From: Oscillospiraceae bacterium
Lineage (GTDB): Bacteria; Bacillota; Clostridia; Oscillospirales; Ruminococcaceae
Assembly: GCA_022508895.1 (NCBI GenBank)
Contig: JAFLUH010000012.1
Coordinates: forward strand, 1 to 37,988
Reading direction: 5' to 3'
Length of the DNA: 37,988 nucleotides
The notes beneath the pieces are model-generated. The model ran no database searches and was not told the DNA's origin. It worked only from the letters and a program-made list of their open reading frames with translations. The translations under genes and the position numbers were made by a program. Of the stretch, positions 7,063 through 16,073 are shown one piece after another; within the stretch, counting starts at the first letter, position 1; every line of letters begins with the position of its first letter.

Positions 7063-8943
7063 CTAATACCTAATTTTAACGACCTCGACCCTGTCGATCA
7101 GGAGCTGCAGCAGGAGCTGTGTATCTCCTGTAGCTCCGGTTGCAACACATAAGCTATAGGTGGGTTTGGACACTCCTTTGCCTTTACTGCCTTTTGAGGC
7201 GCCCTTATCTCTGACCTGTTCATGTTTGATACCGATATAGCCCCGAAGTACTCCTTCATTCAATGACGACCTTTGGAAAGGGTCCCATCTTTTATCATTC
7301 CACATTCTGATCGACGCCGGCGGTACAGCTATCAAAGAAGGTGAAAAAAGCAACTCCGATGCGCCCGGCTTTAATATAAACGCAAGGGTTACAAGGGCAT
7401 AGTTGGGCTTGTCATCCGAAAAGGGTCTGACAACGTCGTATTCCATCGCCTGCTCATATTCGCCAAAGTGTTTTCCAAATTCAGCTATCAGCGGATTGGA
7501 CCGATTTTCCGACATTTCAAAAGATCCTTCAATGATTTTTTCCTCTGCTTCTGCGGCTTTGCCTGAATCAAAAAAGCAGAGGATCGGAATTGCCTTCTCT
7601 GCATCCATGCTTCTGTATATCACAAGTTTTTCCTGCGAGCTTGTTTCTTGCAGACTGAGCAAAAGATTCCTTGCCGTTATTTTGTCAAAATCAGGATATC
7701 TTTTAGGTTTTCCCGTTTCATCGAATAAATTTCTTCTGACAGTGCAGCGCTCTGTTATTTTATTGGGAAGATCTTCTAAAGAAGGCAGCGCAGTCTCCTG
7801 CAGTTTTTCTCTGGCATAGGCGCCCGGAAGTCCCGTACTTTGCACCCTTTCCGCGGAAATGATGTCTATAGGCCCTGTCTCGCTGAAAATCCCCAAAATT
7901 TCATTAAAGAAGTTTATTTGTGCATTCAACTCATCCAGAATCTTATCGATTATATAACGGTCATGCATAAAGCGACGGCACAGGTTTTTATAGTTGATTA
8001 TTAACGATCCGATCAATGTAGCCAGCCGGCTTTTCCTCTCTTTGTTCCCGTTCTCACGGGAGATTTCGTAAATATCGTCTCTCAGTTTCGTTATACCTTC
8101 TCTTAAATAATCATACAGCATCGCTGCCTGAGGAGCTTGAGCACCGGATCCTGCATTATGCTCTATATGAAACAGTATGAATACCTTCTCCGCCTTTTTA
8201 TAATAGTCACTTTTTTTATCCTGTTCGTCCATGATTTCCCCTGCCGCCTCAACAAGCCATTCACAAAGCTGACTGCACATTGCGGATAAAATTTTGGCAG
8301 CATCAGCTCCCCAGCCATCCACAAGATCAATTACACCGTACTTGATATCTTCTTCAGCTGCATCACATATTTCTTTGCTTATTACAGTGATCAGGTCCGG
8401 CTCCTTAAGTTTTGGCAGAAGCTCAAAAAGCTCGTATTTCGATAATTCTTTTGTGTCTATACGCCCCTCGACCGATTCTTCACATTTTACCAGCAAACCG
8501 CCTTGTTCCGGACTTTCATACATGAGAAAAACACCTTGTACGATTTCCTGCCCGCCTTCACGGACTGTCCTGTCAAATGTGACAGTTCCGCTCTCTGCCT
8601 GCTGTTCCAGCCTGCGATCAGTATTGACCGGCAATCCGTTGATATATGTATTCGGTCTCACAAGCCCGCGTTTCTGCTGGATCACATGACCCAGCTCGTG
8701 CCCCAGATGCTTTTCCTGTCCGCGGCCGATGTATACATGATTTCCCTTGGTATATGCCAATGCCCCGAGCTTGGCGGGTTCCGCTGAATTATAATGCACT
8801 CTCACGTCATCGAAAGACAGACCGCTGGCCGCCTCATAGCGGTTTTTGACGGGTGCGGGGATACCGGTCAGATTTTTGTTGTTTGAATTTGTCTTAGTAT
8901 CAGAGTTTTTCTTCTGTAAGGGCGCATACTGCTCTGCGTACAT
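7063..8943 (-). CDS. DUF4157 protein, putative injected effector with ART-like C-terminus
   Basis: Residues about 30-120 form a DUF4157 domain: PVKNRYEAASGLSFDDVRVHYNS, YTKGNHVYIGRG, HELGH at 82-86 (HExxH zinc-protease signature) and RRLEQQAES. DUF4157 is a known mark of eCIS cargo proteins, where it acts as a releasing or loading module. A helical middle (180-355) follows. The C-terminal 220 residues contain LVIYRSM (R444) and GKHFGEYEQAMEY (491-502) ahead of hydrophobic strands, which is reminiscent of ADP-ribosyltransferase-type toxins. I rate that part only moderate. AAAGGAG sits eight bases upstream of the ATG. By eye the gene is more A/T-rich than the structural genes, as often seen for swapped-in cargo. 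No immunity gene is evident next to it. Confidence 0.8.
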   Translation of the reverse strand: MYAEQYAPLQKKNSDTKTNSNNKNLTGIPAPVKNRYEAASGLSFDDVRVHYNSAEPAKLGALAYTKGNHVYIGRGQEKHLGHELGHVIQQKRGLVRPNTYINGLPVNTDRRLEQQAESGTVTFDRTVREGGQEIVQGVFLMYESPEQGGLLVKCEESVEGRIDTKELSKYELFELLPKLKEPDLITVISKEICDAAEEDIKYGVIDLVDGWGADAAKILSAMCSQLCEWLVEAAGEIMDEQDKKSDYYKKAEKVFILFHIEHNAGSGAQAPQAAMLYDYLREGITKLRDDIYEISRENGNKERKSRLATLIGSLIINYKNLCRRFMHDRYIIDKILDELNAQINFFNEILGIFSETGPIDIISAERVQSTGLPGAYAREKLQETALPSLEDLPNKITERCTVRRNLFDETGKPKRYPDFDKITARNLLLSLQETSSQEKLVIYRSMDAEKAIPILCFFDSGKAAEAEEKIIEGSFEMSENRSNPLIAEFGKHFGEYEQAMEYDVVRPFSDDKPNYALVTLAFILKPGASELLFSPSLIAVPPASIRMWNDKRWDPFQRSSLNEGVLRGYIGIKHEQVRDKGASKGSKGKGVSKPTYSLCVATGATGDTQLLLQLLIDRVEVVKIRY

Positions 8944-9013
8944 GATAGCGTCTCCTTTCTTTGTTCCTGCTGCTGATTCATAGGATACTGAGTTGTTTGC
9001 CGAAAGTCCGATC

Positions 9014-10216
9014 TTACCGTGTGCTTATGATACTCTCACAGGTGAGCAGCATATCAAACGACGGGCTGTAATCAATAAGCTCCGCAACGTCCATATTAAA
9101 GACAAGGTACGGTGAGCTGACATATTCCTGCTCAAGGTCTCCCGGCTTTGCGCCGTTGAATACAGAGCCTATGATATTAGCGGCAAAGGGAGCGGTTCCC
9201 TCTGCGTCGCAGGGGTCCACGATAAGCAGCGCCGATCCGTTTTTTACATAAACTGAACCCTCCTGCACAAATACGGGTATCTTTTCGTCAAGGAATATCT
9301 GCATTATCTCAAACGCCCTGTCAGCGTCATGTATCACGTCGGTATTGAGAATATATGCGTCTATCCCGTCCTCATGTATCATTTTCCTGTATATTCCGAG
9401 GAGCTCCTCATAATATTCACCGTCGTCTGCAAACGAGTCGCTGACCAGATCATATTCAGTTATCTTGAACCCGTTCCGCTCCGCAATCAAACGGTAGGCA
9501 GGCAGCGCGCACACTATCTCATCGCCGTAAACGGCGCCGATATTCTTAAACTGAAATGTATCGTAGTAATACTGCATCTGCCTTGAATAGCCTGAGGAAT
9601 CCACATGCGCCCAGTACCGCCAGTCGCCCGAATCCCCCGCCGACACGACAAGACCCGAGGCGATAGGATCGGAGACTCCGTACATAAGCACGGGAATATC
9701 AAAGCCGAAGCTCTTCACCATTTCCGAGGGCGATGTGCCCATGGCAAGTATGGCGTCGATGTCCCCGTCAATCTCGATATGACGCTTCAGGCTCTCGTAA
9801 ATTTCTTCCCGTGTGCTGACGGAGGTGTAATAATGGGCGGTCTTGTCAAACTCCATGTATTCGCTCTGCGCATTGTCTGCAAGCCAGTTCATAAGCGCAA
9901 GGGTGTCCGATTCGGTCTCGGGATCGAACGGGAGCCTGTCATAGGTTATCCACCCGTCCGTCTTCAGACATTCGACAAGATAATACAGCATTCTGAAAAG
10001 CTCATTAAACTTGTCGTTATCCACATAAGCAAGCTTGAATTTGGAGCCGTCTTTCTTTTTTACGGGAAGATAGGGTCTCGTATCCCCCGTGTCATCAGGC
10101 TGACTGACGTTCACCGTATCTGACGTATTTGCCACTGCGCCGTCACAGCTGCACACTGCCGAGCAGGTCAAAGCAGCGCAAAGAATAAATATTGATCTTT
10201 TAAGCTTCTTTTTCAT
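9014..10216 (-). CDS. Lipoprotein resembling ABC transporter substrate-binding protein (ABC_sub_bind type)
   Basis: The N-terminus is a lipoprotein signal (MKKKLKRSIFILCAALTCSAVCSC) with C24 as the likely lipidated residue, so the protein should be anchored outside the membrane. The body looks like a two-lobed periplasmic-binding fold of the ABC_sub_bind family: IDAILAMGTSPSEMVKSF, then IPVLMYGVSDPIASGLV, FKNIGAVYG, IDAYILNTDVIHD and IPVFVQEGS. No ABC permease or ATPase gene accompanies it, so it is probably a sensor or scaffold rather than a transporter part. The ligand is unknown. Its start overlaps the upstream membrane-protein gene by 17 bases, which argues that the two products act together. 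Confidence 0.7.
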   Translation of the reverse strand: MKKKLKRSIFILCAALTCSAVCSCDGAVANTSDTVNVSQPDDTGDTRPYLPVKKKDGSKFKLAYVDNDKFNELFRMLYYLVECLKTDGWITYDRLPFDPETESDTLALMNWLADNAQSEYMEFDKTAHYYTSVSTREEIYESLKRHIEIDGDIDAILAMGTSPSEMVKSFGFDIPVLMYGVSDPIASGLVVSAGDSGDWRYWAHVDSSGYSRQMQYYYDTFQFKNIGAVYGDEIVCALPAYRLIAERNGFKITEYDLVSDSFADDGEYYEELLGIYRKMIHEDGIDAYILNTDVIHDADRAFEIMQIFLDEKIPVFVQEGSVYVKNGSALLIVDPCDAEGTAPFAANIIGSVFNGAKPGDLEQEYVSSPYLVFNMDVAELIDYSPSFDMLLTCESIISTR

Positions 10217-11240
10217 TCTTATGTTTGCGTCCTCTCACTCTTTTTTCGATCGCTCCCGCCGTCAGGTATACGACCAGTCCCACCGCCGCAAATAAAAGCA
10301 GCAGCCTGATAAGCTCATTGGCATAATACCATATCTGCGTTGCCGTATAATCATCGGATATAACGGCGGCTATTCTGTAATTTTTATCGTAAAATACGTT
10401 TTTGATATAGGGTATACGGTCAACACTATTGGAAAGCCAGCCGTTAAAGTCGTATATCTTCCCCAAAGCGACCCCTTTTTTCCTGACGTAATCCAGATCG
10501 TTCTGAAGCGACAGGATTATCTCCGCTGCGGAGTGCCCGATGATGCTGTCGGTTATCACTCTCAGCTTGTATGCCGAGATCGCCGTGTCGATCGCCGTAA
10601 ATGAGCATACGGCGGCGGATATTATCCCCAAGCTGCGCCTGAAAAGCCTTTCAGAGAGGCGGCAGCAATGTATCATAAATATCGTTCCCGTCAGGAATAC
10701 AAGGCTTCCCAGCGCTGAATCCAATATAAGACCTTCGCTGTAGAAATCCGAAAGTCGGTTGTCTACGGCATCACGATCGACGCTTAAAACCATATATCCG
10801 CACACCGTCTCATCACGTCCGTATATCGGCAGAGTAAGAATAAAACGCTCATTGGAAGGCTCGTCATACACTGCGTATATCTCTCCGCCCTCAAAGTTGT
10901 CGGTCCTTATCCGAGTTATTCCGTATCTGTCATCGTCAAGGACGGAATACAGCACCGTATAATCGGCGGAGACGATAAACGCTCCGTTGATATAGGAGCT
11001 GCAGCGTCTTGCGCCGTTCAATACCGACTGTATGCCATAGAAATTTTCAAGGCTCTTTCCGTTTTTCACGCCGTATTCTATCTGACGGGTATACTGCAGC
11101 GATTCGACTGCAAGACCTGTAAAAACGATGTCGCTGTATATCTCGCTTAAAGCGTAGGTTTTCACAAAATACATATTCTGCGCAGCAAGTATCAGCAGCG
11201 CACCCATCAGCAGCGTCATCAGCAGCTTCAGCTTCCCCAT
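10200..11240 (-). CDS. Membrane protein with Cache-like extracellular sensor regions
   Basis: The protein has an N-terminal membrane segment (residues 4-24), then an extracytoplasmic region of about 140 residues that reads like a Cache fold (GAFIVSADYTVLYSV, RFILTLPIYGRDETVCGYMVLSVDRDAV). Membrane segments follow near 175-195 and 205-220, then a second smaller extracytoplasmic part (VDRIPYIKNVFYDKNYRIAAVISDDY). A last membrane segment (LLLLFAAVGLVVYLTAG) ends in a short basic tail. There is no kinase, HAMP or cyclase output domain, so signalling would have to pass through a partner, plausibly the overlapping lipoprotein or the cyclase-like receptor further upstream. The ATG has GGAGGTG nine bases before it. 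Confidence 0.65.
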   Translation of the reverse strand: MGKLKLLMTLLMGALLILAAQNMYFVKTYALSEIYSDIVFTGLAVESLQYTRQIEYGVKNGKSLENFYGIQSVLNGARRCSSYINGAFIVSADYTVLYSVLDDDRYGITRIRTDNFEGGEIYAVYDEPSNERFILTLPIYGRDETVCGYMVLSVDRDAVDNRLSDFYSEGLILDSALGSLVFLTGTIFMIHCCRLSERLFRRSLGIISAAVCSFTAIDTAISAYKLRVITDSIIGHSAAEIILSLQNDLDYVRKKGVALGKIYDFNGWLSNSVDRIPYIKNVFYDKNYRIAAVISDDYTATQIWYYANELIRLLLLFAAVGLVVYLTAGAIEKRVRGRKHKNEKEA

Positions 11241-11277
11241 TGCTCCTTCACCTCCCTGCGCTCATCGGTCGTCCTGC

Positions 11278-11661
11278 TTACGGTATCTGTACCGTAAGGG
11301 CGGGCGTCATCGTTATCGAAATAACTCCGCCGTAGCTGCAGATACACTTGCTGCTGTTGTTGAGCGCCGGCTTGCCGCCGATAATAACGGTAGGCGAGCC
11401 GGGAGCCCACGGCGCAGCGCAGGCGGGTATACACGGCATCGGCGTGAGCACTCCCAGCGCCGCTGCGGTGGCAGCCGCAACCGTTGGGTTTGCAATGCTG
11501 CTGCACATACCGAAGGTCATCGGCAGCTTCGGCATATCCATTATCGTTGCAAAGGGGAAATTTACCCCCATTGCCGTGGATTGCGAGGTCACTGCCAGCG
11601 GGGCGGGAGCAACGCCAAAGGTGCACTGACATAAAGCCGTTGATACTGCGGGATTCCCCAT
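11278..11661 (-). CDS. PAAR-like DUF4280 spike-tip protein
   Basis: At 127 aa it matches DUF4280, a PAAR-like family that caps the spike of contractile systems. It has the Gly/Pro/Cys-rich start (MGNPAVSTALCQCTFGVAPAPL), the MPKLPMTFGMCSSIANP segment, CIPACAAPWAPG, and the closing GGKPALNNSSKCICSYGGVISI. The Cys residues may bind a metal ion as in PAAR tips. The gene lies far from the spike gene (28069-28827) but within the same train. AAGGAAG lies seven bases before the ATG. It is the expected functional match of Afp10. Confidence 0.85.
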   Translation of the reverse strand: MGNPAVSTALCQCTFGVAPAPLAVTSQSTAMGVNFPFATIMDMPKLPMTFGMCSSIANPTVAAATAAALGVLTPMPCIPACAAPWAPGSPTVIIGGKPALNNSSKCICSYGGVISITMTPALTVQIP

Positions 11662-11695
11662 GATTCGACTTCCTTTCTCTTTACCTTGTAAAATC

Positions 11696-12466
11696 TTATA
11701 TAAAATCCAGCTCTCCCAGCTCGGTCTTTCCCTCCGGCATCGCCATCGACAGCGCAGAGCAGATCTTTCCGTCCCTTTCGGCGAGAAATATGAGCGGGAT
11801 CATGCCGTTTTCCCTGCACTGTGTTAAATCGGGCGTAAGCAGCAGATAAAACGTTCCGTCCTCATCACACCGAAGCTTCACCAGAGGAGCGACGTGCTCA
11901 GACCGCAGATGATCGTATCTCAGCGGATTTTCCGTCGTATAAGCGTCGCCGTCGGCGGTCATCAGGGTCACTATCTCACAGGTCTCACAGAGCCTGTCTC
12001 CGATAAGGGCAAATGACGGCAGGGGCGGCTTTGTGCCGCGGCAGAAAAGCCTTATCTCCCGTGAGCCTGCGGCAGCGCTGTCCTCGGCTATTTTAAGCTC
12101 CGCACCCTGTTTTTGTACATAGAGATGACGCAGACCCTTCGCTCTGCCGCTGACGGACGGCATTCCGAACGCCGAAGGGTACTGCGGCGACGGGCTCAGA
12201 GCAAGATATATCACCGCCTGCTCTGCACGCTTTACCGTACTGTGATCTATGTCTATCTCCAGCTCCTCCTGCTGAAAGCCGTGCGACTGCACTTTCAGGC
12301 AATGAGCTCCCTCTGGCAGGTCCGTTAAAACAAAATATCCTCCCGACTTGTATTCATACCTTATAGGTTCACCGTCTGCGAGGATAAGCACCTCGGTGCG
12401 CTTCAGCACCCGAGCGGTGAACCCGTCGGTAATTTTCAGCACACAGGACAACTGCTTTTTTACCAT
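11696..12466 (-). CDS. Hypothetical eCIS-associated protein with N-terminal Ig-like (PEGA/carboxypeptidase-regulatory type) domain
   Basis: The start VKKQLSCVLKITDGF (ATG at 12466) is preferred because AAGGTGA lies four bases upstream, while an in-frame start 13 codons earlier has no site. The first 85 residues look like a small beta-sandwich that delivers a pattern of value, strand and 'LPEGAHCLKVQSHGFQ', as in PEGA and carboxypeptidase-regulatory-like domains. The rest is strand-rich without a recognised family. The gene is four bases behind the DUF4255 gene and just before the PAAR-like gene, so it may be a tail-end or tip accessory part. No signal peptide is seen. Confidence 0.6.
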   Translation of the reverse strand: MVKKQLSCVLKITDGFTARVLKRTEVLILADGEPIRYEYKSGGYFVLTDLPEGAHCLKVQSHGFQQEELEIDIDHSTVKRAEQAVIYLALSPSPQYPSAFGMPSVSGRAKGLRHLYVQKQGAELKIAEDSAAAGSREIRLFCRGTKPPLPSFALIGDRLCETCEIVTLMTADGDAYTTENPLRYDHLRSEHVAPLVKLRCDEDGTFYLLLTPDLTQCRENGMIPLIFLAERDGKICSALSMAMPEGKTELGELDFI

Positions 12467-12470
12467 ACTG

Positions 12471-13073
12471 TCACCTTTTTGTAAAATCCGTCTTATGCCG
12501 CACACTGAACTCGGCTGACGCGACCCGCGGCGCAGCCGTCCGTGTTCTTTCCGAGCGGATAAATATTTTCGATACCTCTATCCCGAAGGAGGGACATACG
12601 GTTTTTTCGGAATTGTTCCATATCCTTGACATTTCTTCGCTGCCAAGCTTTAATACGGCTAACGTGATCGGGTCCTTGCTTTCGGCAAGCGTTCCGGATA
12701 AAAACTCCGAAGGCAGGGTCGGTATATCTCTGAGCGCCTGCATGGCACGTCCGATCACCCTGTATTCATCGGTATATTTCTGCATTGCCGTCGCTTTTGA
12801 ATGGGAGGATACAAGCATATTAAGGGTCAGCTCCATCGGCGCAAACCGCTCTATACTTGGATCGTCAGGATCGAGGTGAAAACCGGTCCCCGTTCCCGTG
12901 TCTCTGACCTGCTGAATATTGTATATCCACACCGTAAGCTGAAAATCTCCCGGCGACTGCGGTTCGCACAGCCCGATATGCTCCTTCTTTGCGATAGGCT
13001 CGGGGGTCATCACGCTTTTCAGATAATTCACGACGGATTCCCCTGCCTCATATATTGCGGTATAATCTGCCAT
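12471..13073 (-). CDS. DUF4255 (Afp16/Pvc16-type) tail terminator protein
   Basis: The start MADYTAIYEAGESVVNYL is chosen for GGAGAGG five bases upstream and for the family's usual beginning. An earlier in-frame ATG exists at 13145 but overlaps the previous gene. The core contains PGDFQLTVWIYNIQQV, PPMELTLNMLVSSH-type strands and DEYRVIGRAMQALRDIPTLP, all typical of DUF4255, the Pvc16 N-terminal family. Afp16 caps the sheath and tube and sets particle length. In Afp-type clusters this gene ends the structural set. Here it lies after the signalling genes, which confirms that those are embedded inside the injection-system operon. Confidence 0.85.
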   Translation of the reverse strand: MADYTAIYEAGESVVNYLKSVMTPEPIAKKEHIGLCEPQSPGDFQLTVWIYNIQQVRDTGTGTGFHLDPDDPSIERFAPMELTLNMLVSSHSKATAMQKYTDEYRVIGRAMQALRDIPTLPSEFLSGTLAESKDPITLAVLKLGSEEMSRIWNNSEKTVCPSFGIEVSKIFIRSERTRTAAPRVASAEFSVRHKTDFTKR

Positions 13074-13101
13074 ATCGACCTCTCCGTTACTTAATGCCGC
13101 C

Positions 13102-14382
13102 CTATGACGTTTTGATAAATTCTCCGTACGGCGAGAACACATCAATATAGAAGCTGACTGCCTTTGCGCCGTTTTTGTAGAACGTTATTTCGGCATACTC
13201 GCAGCCGCAGACATATTCCACGTCAGCTACCGTGCAGGCTTGTCCGATGGGCGAGCTGCCTATACGCAAACCGTTATAGCTGATGGTGTATCTGCCTGTG
13301 TCATTCTCGCCGAAGTAAATTCCCTGAGGGAGCAGCACAGGCGAAAAAACAGTTCCATTTGCGGTTTTGCCTACCAGCCAAAGCCCCTCTCCTCTGCGCA
13401 TACCGCTGACGGCGGACTGATAGGCGGCAGCCTTTTCATCGCTTATTCCCAGCTGCGCCGTAAGCGCTCCTCCGCAGGCGGCGTCAAGCGCCATAAGCGC
13501 CTTGGCATAGCTTGCCTTGGACTGCGCCACAGCAAGTTGCGCACCGTCTCTTGCCTCAATAAGCACTTCAAACGCCTCAGAAGATATCATGCCAAGACGG
13601 ATATCCTCCTCGCCCTTCTTCACCTGCTCCACCATCGAGATGTAGGCTTTCAGCACCGTTCCCAGCGCATAATAGCTTTCCACTGCCGAATTATATTGCG
13701 ATGTGATATCCGGAGCGTCATATTCGGCTCTTTCCGCTCCCTCGGGAACACACAGAGAAGCCGCTCCCGGAACTTCGGAAAGTCCGTCCGGGTCAAGCTT
13801 CAGAATATCGGTGATAAAATAGGCTCGGTTAAAATCAAAACTGGACGGCAGCGGTCCGCCGATCATTTTTTCGATCTCGGAGCTTAATGCGCTTATTTCG
13901 GCAAGCACGGCTTTTATCTCGATATACGCTTCATCTGCGTCCTTTTCCTTGCTCTCTATGTCGGACAGCTCACAGCCGCCCCTGAGATAGAGACTTGTGA
14001 GGGTCGCTATCTCCGACTTGTACTTGCCGTATTCCGTAAGCCGCAGCTTCAGCCGCTTTAAGAGAATATCGTAATCTATCAGCGCTGCCGCCAGAGACGT
14101 CTCCTGCCTGTCTATCTGTGCGGAAAACTCGTTGAACAGCGCTATCCGCTGAGAGTACAGCTCCGCAAGCTGCGAAACGCTGTCGGCGGCTTCGTCATTC
14201 AGGCTCGTATCGGAAAACTCTTTCAGCACCCTGTCAAAGCGCTCGCTTATGTCTCTGAGCTGAAAGGCGTAATCGCTGCCGATACGTTTTACGGCATTAT
14301 TTTCGCAATAGCTGTCATAAGCCGAAGCGCTGCCGCTGAACAGCGACAGCAGCAGGAGCGCCGCTATAAAACGTTTTTTCAT
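13102..14382 (-). CDS. Exported coiled-coil protein resembling TolC-type outer membrane factors
   Basis: A clear signal peptide (MKKRFIAALLLLSLFSGSASA) is followed by about 280 residues of long amphipathic helices. The hairpin RLGMISSEAFEVLIEARDGAQLAVAQSKASYAKALMALD is the classic repeat of TolC-like factors. The last 110 residues are strand-rich (LWLVGKTANGTVFSPVLLPQG), unlike TolC. TolC proteins normally span an outer membrane, so in a Gram-positive setting it may instead form a wall-spanning helical bundle or scaffold. It is only 12 bases behind the MORN membrane-protein gene and 28 bases ahead of the DUF4255 gene, so it should be made together with the particle. The family call is moderate. 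Confidence 0.5.
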   Translation of the reverse strand: MKKRFIAALLLLSLFSGSASAYDSYCENNAVKRIGSDYAFQLRDISERFDRVLKEFSDTSLNDEAADSVSQLAELYSQRIALFNEFSAQIDRQETSLAAALIDYDILLKRLKLRLTEYGKYKSEIATLTSLYLRGGCELSDIESKEKDADEAYIEIKAVLAEISALSSEIEKMIGGPLPSSFDFNRAYFITDILKLDPDGLSEVPGAASLCVPEGAERAEYDAPDITSQYNSAVESYYALGTVLKAYISMVEQVKKGEEDIRLGMISSEAFEVLIEARDGAQLAVAQSKASYAKALMALDAACGGALTAQLGISDEKAAAYQSAVSGMRRGEGLWLVGKTANGTVFSPVLLPQGIYFGENDTGRYTISYNGLRIGSSPIGQACTVADVEYVCGCEYAEITFYKNGAKAVSFYIDVFSPYGEFIKTS

Positions 14383-14393
14383 TGTATCACACC

Positions 14394-16073
14394 CTAAAAT
14401 CCAAGACTTTCAAAATCCTCAATGTTTAAGCCAAGTTCATCGAACAAGCCCGCTATCTCATCATGAGACAGCGCAGAGCCGCCTGTTTCTCCGACAGCTC
14501 CCGACCCCCCGTCTGCCCTCCTGCTTTCGGCGGATCTAAGCAGCAGTTCGCCGCTGTATCTGTCCGTCCAGTAACGGACGGTCACCGTCTCATATTCCGC
14601 TGCATAGCATTTAACGCTTTCTGCGTCAATGCCGAGCCTTGAACGCACCCACTCGGGCAGAGGATCTTCGGTTTCCGCAACGGATAATGCAGTCGGGGCG
14701 GTGATATCCGCCGGCGACCTTATCTGCGTGCTGCCGCCGAAGGGCCTTGCAAATATCTCCTCTGCCGCGGCGACCGTTTCCGCCGAAGCAAAGCTGAATT
14801 TTATCAAAACGCCGAAGCTGCGGTCTTCAAGATAAAAGTAATCGGAAGCTACGGTCTGCGTAAGGGTCGGGAACATTTCCCTGACCGCCGCAGCGGACTG
14901 ACCTGCGATACGGCTGTAATCGTAATCGCCCTGCGCAAATGCTCCCGAATAAATCACTCTGCCTGTGACGTCGGTCAGCACGCCTGCGCCCTCGGGGATA
15001 TTCTCCGAAAAACCGCCCTCGTATCTTGTGCCGCTTGGATAGACCCTTTCGGCTGTGCCTGTTATTTCACCTGCCTCAAAGCTGCCGTATGTAATGCTGC
15101 CGTCGCTTCCGTAAAGTGTGCCGCTGCCGGAATAGCTCCCCTCCTCAAAGCCGCCTGAATACAGCTTTTTGCCGCTTTCATCATACAGCGTTCCTTCGCC
15201 GCCGTAGGCTCCCAGCATAAATGAGCCGCTGTAGATAAGCGTTCCTTTTTCGCTGTATTCCATACCTGCTCCGTGAGGTACGCCCCCGCTGAAGCTGCCG
15301 GTGTACCGGGCGGCTCCGTTTGGGTAAAGCTGTTTTCCGTTTCCGTCGGGAATGCCGTCCTTGAATTCGCCGATATACAGCAGCCGTCCGTTTGCGCTCA
15401 TCGTACCGCTGCCCTGCAGCAAGCCGCCTTCAAAGCTGCCGGAATAAACCGTGCCGTCCTCCGAGGTGTATTCGCCGCTGCTGAGCTCTCCTCCGCTGAA
15501 GGTACCCCGATATTTAATGGTCCCGTTCTCATAGTAAAGTGTGCCGCTGCCGTCAAATGCTCCCTCGTTATATTTTCCCTCATAGCAAACTGCTCCGCTT
15601 TCATAATACGCAGCGCCGTCGCCTGCGGCTTTTCCCTCCTCCAGCCTGCCTTCAAAGCTGAGGCGCTCCAGCTCCTCGTCATAGTAAATGCGTACCCTGC
15701 CGTTATAGGCGCCGACCGCCTCGTCCTCCGCATAAAAATCCTTTACCCAAAACCAGCTCGTAAACAGCGGGTGCAGCAAAAAAACATATATCAAGGGAAG
15801 CGTCACCAACAGCAGGGCAGCCGTTATAACCGTGGATTTTGCCACATATATGCTGCCCCAGTCGTAGTAATCCCCAGGGTTTTCGGGGCGCCTTTTCAGC
15901 ATATCCGGCAGACCCTTCAAAAGCTCCGAAAAAGCGGAGGTATTCGTCTTGTCCAATGATACCGCCGGCTCGTCGGTCTTTGCCCTGAAAGGCCGCAAAA
16001 GCACGTTTTTCAGTACCCTGAGCGATATTCCCAGCTTCTCCGTTATTTGTATTATCATAGCCTTAAAAATCAC
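14394..16073 (-). CDS. Membrane-anchored MORN-repeat protein
   Basis: After a basic N-terminal region there is one membrane segment near residues 78-98 (VITAALLLVTLPLIYVFLL). Then come about ten MORN-type repeats (residues 125-400) of the pattern YxGxFxxGxxxGxGTLY, for example YYENGTIKYRGTFSGG and LYPNGAARYTGSFSGG. The last 150 residues are unrecognised. With a cytoplasmic N-terminus the repeats would lie outside the cell. MORN repeats usually mediate protein or lipid contact. The annotated GTG overlaps the previous stop by four bases, and an ATG at 16058 is an alternative. With the TolC-like protein next to it, a role as an envelope anchor for the particle is plausible but inferred. Confidence 0.75.
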   Translation of the reverse strand: MIFKAMIIQITEKLGISLRVLKNVLLRPFRAKTDEPAVSLDKTNTSAFSELLKGLPDMLKRRPENPGDYYDWGSIYVAKSTVITAALLLVTLPLIYVFLLHPLFTSWFWVKDFYAEDEAVGAYNGRVRIYYDEELERLSFEGRLEEGKAAGDGAAYYESGAVCYEGKYNEGAFDGSGTLYYENGTIKYRGTFSGGELSSGEYTSEDGTVYSGSFEGGLLQGSGTMSANGRLLYIGEFKDGIPDGNGKQLYPNGAARYTGSFSGGVPHGAGMEYSEKGTLIYSGSFMLGAYGGEGTLYDESGKKLYSGGFEEGSYSGSGTLYGSDGSITYGSFEAGEITGTAERVYPSGTRYEGGFSENIPEGAGVLTDVTGRVIYSGAFAQGDYDYSRIAGQSAAAVREMFPTLTQTVASDYFYLEDRSFGVLIKFSFASAETVAAAEEIFARPFGGSTQIRSPADITAPTALSVAETEDPLPEWVRSRLGIDAESVKCYAAEYETVTVRYWTDRYSGELLLRSAESRRADGGSGAVGETGGSALSHDEIAGLFDELGLNIEDFESLGF

